DNA of 64,000 bases from Gordonia pseudamarae (GTDB lineage Bacteria > Actinomycetota > Actinomycetes > Mycobacteriales > Mycobacteriaceae), in the NCBI RefSeq assembly GCF_025273675.1, contig NZ_CP045809.1:2666001-2730000 (forward strand), in the 5' to 3' direction. Within the stretch, counting starts at the first letter, position 1. Each line of letters opens with the position of its first letter. Under the pieces are notes generated by a model that made no database searches, was not told the origin of the DNA, and saw only the letters and a program-made list of their open reading frames with translations. Shown here in pieces: positions 55,446-62,488 of the stretch. The position numbers and the translations under genes were made by a program.

Positions 55446-56204
55446 GTGGGCCACCGACTGCTGTTCGTACACGCGCATCCCGATGACGAGTCCCTGTGGA
55501 CGGGCGGCACCATCGCCAGGCATGTGGCGGCCGGCGGCGACGCCGATCTGATCGTGTGCACGTGGGCTCCCGGTACCAGCCGTCATTCGGAGGTGGTGGC
55601 GGCCGCCCGGATTCTCGGTCTGCCCCGGCCACCGATCGCGCTCGGCTACGCCGACGACCGGATCCCCGCGTCGGCACCCGGGGCACCCCGATTCTGCGAC
55701 GTGCGGCTCGATACCCAGGTCCGCGAGATGGTGGAGATCATCCGCCGGCTGCGCCCGGACGCGCTGGTCACCTACGACCCGATCGGCGTGTACGGGCATC
55801 AGGACCACATCCACGCGCACCGCCTCGCCGACGCCGCCGCACGCGCCGCCGCCGTCCCCAACATCTATCGGCGTCTGGGCGATCCGTGGCAGATCAAGTC
55901 GATCTACGAGGTCACCACGGCGGCCTGGATGGTCGACATCCTGTGGGAGCACGTGTTCGACGACATGGCGGTGGACCGCCTGCAGGCCACCCCGGACCTC
56001 GACATCGACGTACGCGTCGACATCGAGTCGCCCGCGATCGTCGACCGTAAGGAGGCCGCGATCCAGGCCCACCACACCGAACTGGACCGCAGCCGGGCGA
56101 TGAAGGCGCTGATGAGTCTGCCCACCGATATCCGCCGCACGCTGCTGGCCACCGAGTGTTATCGCCGCCGCGATCTCGTCCCGGGCGGCGTTGACCTGCT
56201 CTGA
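55446..56204 (+). CDS. PIG-L family zinc deacetylase
   Basis: A 252-residue N-acetylglucosaminyl deacetylase-like enzyme. Zinc ligands are His11 and Asp14 in FVHAHPDDESLW and the His of YGHQDHIHAH. It resembles MshB and Mca of mycothiol metabolism but is shorter and lacks the MshB GHPDHVH sequence in exact form, so a paralogue acting on another sugar or conjugate is as likely. GTG at 55446 fits the start of the first strand; a longer frame overlaps the htpG 5' region. A short hairpin follows it. Confidence 0.85.
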   Translation: MGHRLLFVHAHPDDESLWTGGTIARHVAAGGDADLIVCTWAPGTSRHSEVVAAARILGLPRPPIALGYADDRIPASAPGAPRFCDVRLDTQVREMVEIIRRLRPDALVTYDPIGVYGHQDHIHAHRLADAAARAAAVPNIYRRLGDPWQIKSIYEVTTAAWMVDILWEHVFDDMAVDRLQATPDLDIDVRVDIESPAIVDRKEAAIQAHHTELDRSRAMKALMSLPTDIRRTLLATECYRRRDLVPGGVDLL

Positions 56205-56239
56205 CGGCACGACGCGGCGATCGGTGATCGGTCCGGGTC

Positions 56240-56261
56240 CCGCGCCACGATCCTGGCGCGG
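56240..56261 (+). terminator. Hairpin after the PIG-L gene
   Basis: CCGCGCCA (56240-56247) and TGGCGCGG (56254-56261) form a perfect 8-bp stem with a six-base loop, 36 bases after the stop and before hsdM. This separates the deacetylase gene from the defence island. Confidence 0.55.
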
Positions 56262-56294
56262 CGCTGTCGTACCACTTCACTAGAGTTACCTCCT

Positions 56295-57749
56295 GTGATC
56301 ACCGGTGAGCTCAAAAGCAAGATCGACCGCATCTGGGACTCGTTCTGGTCCGGCGGCATCTCCAACCCGCTGGAGGTGATCGAACAGCTCACCTACCTGC
56401 TGTTCATCCGCCGCCTCGACGACGTCCAGATCCTCGCCGAGCAGAAGTCCCGGATCACCGGCAAGCCTCTCGACAACCCCGTGTTCTCCCCGGATGAGGC
56501 TCATCTGCGGTGGAGCGAGTTCAAGAACACCTCCCCGGAGGTGATGCACCACACCGTCGCCAACCACGTGTTCCCGCTGCTGCGGTCGATGGGCGATGGC
56601 ACCACCTACAGCGAGCACATGCGCGATGCCCGGTTCACCATCCCCACCCCGGCACTGCTGTCCAAGGTTGTCGACATGCTCGACGACATTCCGATGGCCG
56701 ACCGCGACACCAACGGCGACCTGTACGAGTACCTGCTGTCGAAGATCGCCGCCGCCGGGGTGAACGGCCAGTTCCGCACGCCCCGCCACATCATCGACCT
56801 GATGGTGAAGATGACCGCCCCCGGCCCTGCGGACGAGATCTGCGATCCGGCGTGCGGCACGGCCGGGTTCCTGGTGGCGGCCAGCGAGTTCATCCGCGAC
56901 ACCCACTCCGATGCTCTCCTGGATGCCAAGCAGCGCAACCATTTCCACAAGTCGATGTTCCACGGCTACGACTTCGACTCCACCATGCTGCGGATCGGGT
57001 CGATGAACATGCTGCAGCACGGCATCGAGTCTCCCGACATCCGCTACCGCGACTCCCTCTCCGAGGGCGCCAGTGAGGACGCCGAGAAGTACACGCTGAT
57101 CCTGGCCAATCCCCCGTTCGCGGGCTCCCTCGACTACGAGGCCACCAGCAAAGACCTCCAACGGGTGGTCAAAACCAAGAAGACCGAACTACTGTTCCTC
57201 GCCCTGTTCCTCAAGCTTCTCAAGCCGGGCGGCCGGGCGGCGGTCATCGTCCCCGACGGTGTCCTGTTCGGATCATCGAAGGCGCACAAGACCCTGCGCC
57301 AGATCATCGTCGACGACCAGAAACTCGACGCCGTCGTCAAACTCCCCTCCGGCGTCTTCCGCCCCTACGCGGGTGTCTCCACGGCGATCCTGTTCTTCAC
57401 CAAAACCAACTCCGGCGGCACCGACAACGTCTGGTTCTACGACGTCCGGGCCGACGGCTTCTCCCTCGACGACAAACGCAATCCCGTCGACGCCAACGAC
57501 CTACCCGACGTGCTCGCCCGCTGGCAGAACCTGGCCGCCGAGGTTGATCGGGCCCCCACCGACCAGTCGTTCCTGGTACCCAAAGCCGACATCGTCGCCC
57601 AAGGCTACGACTTGTCGTTGAACCGCTACAAAGAAATCGAATACGACGAAGTCGAACACCGCCCACCCCTCGATATCATCGCCGACATCGAAAAACTCGA
57701 CGCCGAAATCACCCAGGGCATCGCCGACTTGAAAGCGATGCTGTCGTGA
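56295..57749 (+). CDS. hsdM: Type I restriction-modification system methyltransferase subunit
   Basis: A 484-residue N6-adenine methyltransferase. An N-terminal helical HsdM domain (about 8-130) is followed by the SAM-binding DPACGTAGF (184-192) and catalytic NPPF (272-275) motifs. With HsdS it methylates the host site, and with HsdR it forms the restriction complex. GTG at 56295 follows a TAGAGT-like -10 element by about nine bases, so the mRNA may be nearly leaderless. The stop overlaps hsdS (GTGA). First gene of the defence island. Confidence 0.95.
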   Translation: MITGELKSKIDRIWDSFWSGGISNPLEVIEQLTYLLFIRRLDDVQILAEQKSRITGKPLDNPVFSPDEAHLRWSEFKNTSPEVMHHTVANHVFPLLRSMGDGTTYSEHMRDARFTIPTPALLSKVVDMLDDIPMADRDTNGDLYEYLLSKIAAAGVNGQFRTPRHIIDLMVKMTAPGPADEICDPACGTAGFLVAASEFIRDTHSDALLDAKQRNHFHKSMFHGYDFDSTMLRIGSMNMLQHGIESPDIRYRDSLSEGASEDAEKYTLILANPPFAGSLDYEATSKDLQRVVKTKKTELLFLALFLKLLKPGGRAAVIVPDGVLFGSSKAHKTLRQIIVDDQKLDAVVKLPSGVFRPYAGVSTAILFFTKTNSGGTDNVWFYDVRADGFSLDDKRNPVDANDLPDVLARWQNLAAEVDRAPTDQSFLVPKADIVAQGYDLSLNRYKEIEYDEVEHRPPLDIIADIEKLDAEITQGIADLKAMLS

Positions 57750-58897
57750 AATCAATACGACTCGAGGAAGTTTGTGAGATAAACATCGGCCGTACGCCTG
57801 CACGTGCCGAACCCACCTTTTGGGGCACCGGTCACCACTGGCTGTCTATCGCTGACATGAACCAGGGTCTCTCGATAACTCACACAAAGGAACAGATAAC
57901 AGCCGAGGGTGCCAGAGCGGGGAAAATTGTACGCCCCGGCACCGTCCTCCTATCCTTCAAGCTCAGCATCGGCAAAGTTGGTATCGCCAGCATCCCCTTA
58001 TATACAAATGAGGCGATCGCCGCCCTACCGATCAAAGATCCAAATAAGCTCGATTCGCGATACCTAATGCGTGCGCTACAAGCAATGAATCTCGCCGACG
58101 GATCCAACCGCGCAGCAATGGGAGCCGTGCTGAACAAGCGAACACTCGCCAGTATTCGCATCCCTCTCCCTCCCCTCCCCGAACAACGCCGCATCGCCGC
58201 AATCCTCGACCACGCCGACTCCCTCCGCACCAAACGCCGCCAAGTCCTCACCCACCTCGACTCCCTCATCCAGTCCATATTCCACGACATGTTTGGTGGG
58301 AGTTCTCGCCAAACCGTCCGTTTGGAGGATGTCGCTATTGTCTCATCGGGAATCACGAAGGGACGTAAGACGAGCGAGGCAACCAATCTGACTCCATATC
58401 TCGCAGTGGCCAACGTCCAGGCAGGTCACCTGAAAATGGATGCTGTAAAAGAGATTCCAGCGACAGTTGCGGAGATACAGCGCTACGCCTTACAGGACGG
58501 TGACCTTGTGCTCACGGAAGGCGGCGATCCGGATAAGCTTGGCCGAGGAACAGTCTGGCGAAGTCAGCTACCGCTCTGCCTACATCAGAACCATATATTT
58601 CGAGTACGACCAGACGTGCGATTGGTACTCCCCGATTACCTCGCCGCAAGTCTCGCTAGCCCTGAATTGAAGTCGTATTTCCTGCGCAGCGCAAAACAGA
58701 CCACTGGGATCGCCTCCATCAACATGACTCAGCTCCGGGCGGCTCCAGTTCCAATACCCTCCATGTCGCAGCAACTCCAATTCCTGACACTGAGCGCTGC
58801 TATTGAGTCTCAGCGGCTAGCGGTACAGCACCTACTCTCCGCCGACGACGAACTCTTCGCGTCCCTTCAATCCCGAGCTTTCCGAGGAGAACTATGA
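57746..58897 (+). CDS. hsdS: Type I restriction-modification specificity subunit
   Basis: A 383-residue DNA-recognition subunit with two target recognition domains (about 1-145 and 190-345), separated by a conserved helix (LPPLPEQRRIAAILDHADSL) and closed by a second helix at the end. The recognition domains have much lower GC and mixed codon use, while the central spacer (about 58155-58280) is C-rich, so the gene is a mosaic. Overlaps hsdM by four bases and the Mrr-like gene by four. The target sequence cannot be read from the protein. Confidence 0.93.
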   Translation: MKSIRLEEVCEINIGRTPARAEPTFWGTGHHWLSIADMNQGLSITHTKEQITAEGARAGKIVRPGTVLLSFKLSIGKVGIASIPLYTNEAIAALPIKDPNKLDSRYLMRALQAMNLADGSNRAAMGAVLNKRTLASIRIPLPPLPEQRRIAAILDHADSLRTKRRQVLTHLDSLIQSIFHDMFGGSSRQTVRLEDVAIVSSGITKGRKTSEATNLTPYLAVANVQAGHLKMDAVKEIPATVAEIQRYALQDGDLVLTEGGDPDKLGRGTVWRSQLPLCLHQNHIFRVRPDVRLVLPDYLAASLASPELKSYFLRSAKQTTGIASINMTQLRAAPVPIPSMSQQLQFLTLSAAIESQRLAVQHLLSADDELFASLQSRAFRGEL

Positions 58898-59820
58898 CCA
58901 CAGCACCCACCTGGGATCAGTACATGGCTCCGTCGTTGCGTGTGCTGTCGGACGGCGAGGTGCACCGTGCCCGGCAGATTGTCGAGCAGGCTGCCGACGA
59001 GCTCAGCCTGACGCCTGAGCAGCGCGAGGTTGTGATCCCGTCCGGGAAACAGCAATTCCACAATCGTGGTCTGTGGGCATTGTCCTATCTCGCGCGGGCG
59101 AACGCTGTCGAGCGACCCTCGCGTGGCCAGTACCGAATCACCGACGCCGGTCGGGCGCTACTGTCCCGCCACCCGCAAGAGATCACCGAGAGGGACCTGC
59201 GATCGCTATCCGAGTACGACGGATTCGGTCGTCCGCGGCGCACCACGAATTCGCCGGCGCTGATACCCGTAGATTCCGACACAGCGCCCGACGACGCGCC
59301 GAATCTCGATCCGGTGGAGATGATCGCCCAGGGTATGGCTCAGATCGTCGATGATGTCTCCGATCAGTTGCTGCAGCGGATTCTGGCCAACGAACCTGTG
59401 TTCTTCGAGCAGGCGGTCCTCGATCTGTTGATGGCGATGGGGTATGGCGGCGCCGAAGGCACTGCGACCCGCACCGCGTTGTCCAATGACGGTGGTATCG
59501 ACGGAATCATCGACCAGGACGCCCTTGGCCTGTCGCGGATCTATGTGCAGGCCAAACGCTACAGCGCCGATAACGCCGTCGGCCGTGAAGCCATTCAGGC
59601 GTTCGTGGGTGCGTTGGCCGGCAATCAGGCGAACCAAGGTGTCTTCATCACCACCAGCCGGTTCTCACGATCGGCCGTCGACTACGCCGACTCGATCGGC
59701 ACCCGCGTCATCCTGATCGACGGAAAACGTCTCGCGAAGCTGATGATCCGCTACGGCGTCGGTGTTCAAGTCAAGCAACGTCTGGAGATCATCGAGATCG
59801 ACGAAGACTTCTTCGAATAG
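58894..59820 (+). CDS. Mrr-like restriction endonuclease
   Basis: A 308-residue protein. The N-terminal Mrr_N winged-helix domain (about 1-100, with GKQQFHNRGLWALSYLARA) is followed by a PD-(D/E)xK nuclease domain, with Asp in SNDGGIDGIID and Gln-x-Lys in IYVQAKRYSA, and the FFEQAVLDLLMAMGYGG helix typical of Mrr_cat. Type IV Mrr enzymes cut methylated DNA. Its ATGA overlap with hsdS puts it in the type I operon, unusual for a methylation-dependent nuclease next to a methylase. Confidence 0.9.
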   Translation: MTTAPTWDQYMAPSLRVLSDGEVHRARQIVEQAADELSLTPEQREVVIPSGKQQFHNRGLWALSYLARANAVERPSRGQYRITDAGRALLSRHPQEITERDLRSLSEYDGFGRPRRTTNSPALIPVDSDTAPDDAPNLDPVEMIAQGMAQIVDDVSDQLLQRILANEPVFFEQAVLDLLMAMGYGGAEGTATRTALSNDGGIDGIIDQDALGLSRIYVQAKRYSADNAVGREAIQAFVGALAGNQANQGVFITTSRFSRSAVDYADSIGTRVILIDGKRLAKLMIRYGVGVQVKQRLEIIEIDEDFFE

Positions 59821-59886
59821 CCACCCGCACCCCGGCCCCTCCGCCTCGCCGAATCGTAGCCGTTCCCGCGCCAAGCAGATCTGACA

Positions 59887-60037
59887 TCACACCGCGCTAC
59901 TCCCCTGGTCGAAGACCTCGGCAAGAGTGGTCGCAGTGAGAGCACGATGGAACCAGCGTTTGAGGTGAACAATGTCGGCGCAGGTGGTGATACGGCACCG
60001 AGCATCATCGGGGCGGGTCGATCTCGAGGACAGTCAT
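59887..60037 (-). pseudogene. Frameshifted C-terminal relic of an Rpn/YhgA-like nuclease gene
   Basis: The minus strand carries MTVLEIDPP (from 60037), then after a frame change PDDARCRITTCADIVHL and KRWFHRALTATTLAEVFDQ ending at TGA 59889-59887. This pattern (LE...VPDDARxRI..C.D...L..W..RALTA....E.F) resembles the helical C-terminal tail of actinobacterial Rpn/PD-(D/E)xK-associated proteins. The catalytic part is missing. It abuts the hipA stop by four bases, so an old deletion probably joined the two. Assignment is from pattern memory only. Confidence 0.45.
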
Positions 60038-61272
60038 GCTCCTTCGAGACGCGCGAGGCCGTGATCGACAACTTCCGCGAAGAGGCCGGCCTCGCCCGGA
60101 CCGATCCCGTTGCGCGCCGACACTTCTCGCCACGCCGCCACGGCGGCGACAACCTCCCGCACCTGCGCCCGGGCCTGCTCCGGGGTCAGTCGGCACTCGT
60201 CGGCAAACGCCGCAAGCGCCGCCGGCTCGTCGTCGACGCTGCCGACTATGCCGGTCACCCGGCGCTTTCCGAGGTCCGGTTCGGGGTTGACGTCAAACAC
60301 AGGACTCAGCGACCACCCGCCCTTGGCGCGCAAGAAGCCGTGATTGCGCAGGTGGTCGTCAGTGTTGTGGATCGCGACATTGAAGACGACGCGCCGGAAC
60401 AGTTCGGCGAGGTCGCGTCGCACCGACGCCCCGTAGGCGGGCAGCGCCTCGGCAATGTCGGCGTAGTCGCGTTCGTCGCCGTCGCGGGCTCCGAGGAGAG
60501 TCATCGCCGAGATATAGCCGATCCGCGTCGATCCGGACCGATCGAACCGTTCCAGAAGCAGCACGCTGCGTGGACCGACCTTGGTCAGCCTCCGCGGAGG
60601 AACGGTGATCCCGGCGGCCTCGGCGAGATCGAGAGCGGTCTTCTCCCATGCCATAACGTCCCATTCGTCGCCTTGGTGCGGGAACTTGGCGATCAGCAGG
60701 CGGCCGTCGTCGGCGCGCACCGAAGCTTTGGGCCGGGCACCGCCGAGGGACCCCGACCCTGCATCGAGCAGGCTCTTTACCGCGTCGAGGTCGCCTGCGG
60801 TATGCGCGCCGGACCGAACGACGTGGTCTGCGGCATCCAGCAGGGCAGGCAAGGAGACGAGTTTGGGCACGTCATGCCCGGGTGCAAGGAAACCGTCCGG
60901 ATCGTCACGCCCGGTGAAACGCAGGCCGCCCTGACGGGTGATGTCGCTGACACCGACCAGATAGTCGATCGCCGTCGCGGCGGGCAGTCGTTGCGGTGTT
61001 TCACGCTGCGCCGCACGACGGCGTTTGTCGATCAGGTTGCGTCCCCAGCGGTCTGGAGACGAATCTGCAAATGCGCCAGGTAGGCCGTCGACGTACTGCT
61101 GACCACCTACCCTGGGCAAACCCGGTTCGAGGTCCGCAGCAGTGGCGTCGGCTAAATAGGTCGGGTCGTAGGTGAACGTAGTGGCGACGCCGCTCCTGCG
61201 TGGGGTGAAGTACGCGACGCCGGCGCGAACCGGGTCGCCACCGACGTCGACGAAGACGTCCAGGTCGGTCAA
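60034..61272 (-). CDS. hipA: HipA-family serine/threonine kinase toxin
   Basis: A 412-residue type II toxin kinase. The N-terminal HipA_N part includes LPGAFADSSPDRWGRNLI, followed by the P-loop-like LGGARPKAS (Ser184 as possible autophosphorylation site), catalytic Asp305 in NVAIHNTDDHLRNHGF and metal-binding FDVNP (326-330). E. coli HipA phosphorylates glutamyl-tRNA synthetase and causes dormancy; other homologues hit other targets. It starts with TTG overlapping the hipB stop (TTGA), so toxin synthesis is coupled to antitoxin. Confidence 0.92.
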   Translation of the reverse strand: MTDLDVFVDVGGDPVRAGVAYFTPRRSGVATTFTYDPTYLADATAADLEPGLPRVGGQQYVDGLPGAFADSSPDRWGRNLIDKRRRAAQRETPQRLPAATAIDYLVGVSDITRQGGLRFTGRDDPDGFLAPGHDVPKLVSLPALLDAADHVVRSGAHTAGDLDAVKSLLDAGSGSLGGARPKASVRADDGRLLIAKFPHQGDEWDVMAWEKTALDLAEAAGITVPPRRLTKVGPRSVLLLERFDRSGSTRIGYISAMTLLGARDGDERDYADIAEALPAYGASVRRDLAELFRRVVFNVAIHNTDDHLRNHGFLRAKGGWSLSPVFDVNPEPDLGKRRVTGIVGSVDDEPAALAAFADECRLTPEQARAQVREVVAAVAAWREVSARNGIGPGEAGLFAEVVDHGLARLEGA

Positions 61273-61574
61273 TGCCTCACCCGCTTCGGGATCGACTCGG
61301 CGGCGCGGACGCGGCCGACGTCGGTCTGCATCGGGTCGAGGGCATCGACAGCGCGGTCGAGCGTGCCGAGCGCTCGAAGCACACCGAGGAACGAGGCCAT
61401 CGTCACGCCGGGGTCGCCGCGTTCCAGCCGGCGCAGGGTGTCACGGGAAATGTCAGCACGTTCGGCGACCTGCTGCGCCGTGAGGTTCTGCATACGTCGC
61501 CAGAGCGCGAGTTGGGTTCCGATATCCGACGACGCCCGTCGCACCGGGAAGGGCACCTTCTTGGCCACCACCAC
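61269..61574 (-). CDS. hipB: HipB-like XRE antitoxin
   Basis: A 101-residue DNA-binding antitoxin. The HTH reads LALWRRMQNLTAQQVAERAD, ISRDTLRRLERGDPGVTMA. A C-terminal tail (about 75-101) may contact HipA. GTG at 61574 is used, with more GTG codons next to it. Two palindromic operators lie directly upstream (61591-61647), consistent with autorepression by the HipBA complex. Overlaps hipA by four bases. Confidence 0.9.
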   Translation of the reverse strand: MVVAKKVPFPVRRASSDIGTQLALWRRMQNLTAQQVAERADISRDTLRRLERGDPGVTMASFLGVLRALGTLDRAVDALDPMQTDVGRVRAAESIPKRVRH

Positions 61575-61590
61575 CGAACCTCCCTACAAG

Positions 61591-61647
61591 ATAATGACCG
61601 TTATAGCGATCATACAGATCAATAATGACTGGTATAGCTGTCATTAT
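61591..61647 (-). promoter_or_regulatory. Two HipB operator palindromes and hipBA promoter
   Basis: ATAATGAC (61622-61629) and GTCATTAT (61640-61647) form a perfect 8-bp inverted repeat with a 10-base spacer containing TATAGC. A second site at 61591-61613 repeats ATAATGAC and TATAGC at the same spacing but has a degenerate right half (TCAT). The sites are 31 bases apart, three helix turns. The stretch is far AT-richer than its surroundings and must hold the promoter. Confidence 0.8.
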
Positions 61648-61655
61648 CTCAAACG

Positions 61656-61806
61656 GTGACGACCTTGGCAGCCGATCCCGACCGGGCCTCGACATCGAGT
61701 CGCACGCTCAGCGCGAATCAACGCGAAGGCCCGCTGAACCACCTGACAGACCGAATCCAGTCGCGGGGCACTGATCAATCGAGACCTGGTCGATCCTACC
61801 TCGTGC
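61656..61806. other. Spacer between hipBA and vapBC
   Basis: About 150 bases on the outward side of the hip operators. A short open frame exists on the plus strand, but its codon use and sequence do not look coding. I see no further motif until the vapBC operator. Confidence 0.4.
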
Positions 61807-61835
61807 TGATATCGTTACATTCGGAGGTGATATCA
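61807..61835 (+). promoter_or_regulatory. vapBC operator overlapping the ribosome site
   Basis: TGATATC (61807-61813) and GATATCA (61829-61835) are inverted repeats with 15 bases between. The ribosome site GGAGGT (61823-61828) lies inside, and the vapB ATG follows two bases after the right arm. Binding by VapB or VapBC would cover both promoter end and ribosome site. Confidence 0.6.
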
Positions 61836-61836
61836 C

Positions 61837-62064
61837 ATGACGGACATTCTGATCCGGAACGTCGATGACGATGATCTGCGACATATCGACGCACTTGCCG
61901 CTGAGCTCGGACTCTCGCGCACCGAACTGCTACGACGCGAAACGAAAGAGCTGGCCAGACGTCATGCCCGGAGCCAGGTGACCGTCGACGATGTTCGCCG
62001 ATCCGTCGATCTCGCGCGGGGAGCCCTGGACGAGGATCTCATGCGGCAGGCGTGGGGACACTGA
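61837..62064 (+). CDS. vapB: VapB-type ribbon-helix-helix antitoxin
   Basis: A 75-residue antitoxin. The N-terminal strand and two helices (ILIRNVDDDDLRHIDALAAE, LGLSRTELLRRE) are the ribbon-helix-helix DNA-binding domain, and the C-terminal half (about 45-75) is the toxin-binding tail. GGAGGT lies eight bases before the ATG. vapC begins two bases after the stop. It autoregulates through the GATATC repeat upstream, by analogy with other VapB proteins. Confidence 0.9.
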   Translation: MTDILIRNVDDDDLRHIDALAAELGLSRTELLRRETKELARRHARSQVTVDDVRRSVDLARGALDEDLMRQAWGH

Positions 62065-62065
62065 C

Positions 62066-62485
62066 ATGGGCGACTCCGGGAGGTGGCTGATCGACAAATC
62101 GGCCTACGCGCGACTGCGACTATCCCCCGATGAACTGACGTGGGTCGACCGCATCCAGCGCGGGCTTGTATATGTCGCAACACCCACACTCCTGGAGATC
62201 GGGTACTCAGTCCGTAGCGGTGATGAATGGGAGCGCTTCCAGAAGCACCCGCCCGTCTCCGAAATGCCTACCGCACTGTTCTCCGAACGCGTGGACAGCA
62301 GAGCACTCGAAGTGCAAGGGCTCCTTGCCCGGCGCGGACACCACCGCGCGGCCAAAGTGCCCGACCTGCTCATCGCCGCGATTGCCGAGCTGTCGGATCT
62401 GACGGTGCTGCACGCCGACAAGGATTTCGAGCTGATCGCCGACATCACCGGCCAACCGATGGAACGACTGACAGGGGATTTCTGA
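62066..62485 (+). CDS. vapC: VapC PIN-domain ribonuclease toxin
   Basis: A 139-residue toxin. The acidic PIN residues are intact: Asp10 (WLIDKSAY), Glu44 (LLEIGYS), Asp100 (VPDLLIAAIAE) and Asp118 (LHADKDFELIA). Such enzymes cleave tRNA or rRNA once the antitoxin is degraded. ATG at 62066 gives the normal length; a frame opening at 61991 is only vapB overlap. hsdR begins four bases after its stop, so toxin and restriction subunit may be on one transcript. Confidence 0.92.
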   Translation: MGDSGRWLIDKSAYARLRLSPDELTWVDRIQRGLVYVATPTLLEIGYSVRSGDEWERFQKHPPVSEMPTALFSERVDSRALEVQGLLARRGHHRAAKVPDLLIAAIAELSDLTVLHADKDFELIADITGQPMERLTGDF

Positions 62486-62488
62486 CCC

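Noticed and set aside
61656-61868. Small plus-strand gene between hipBA and vapBC
   Set aside because: It overlaps the vapBC operator and start, has no ribosome site, and its sequence shows no family features.
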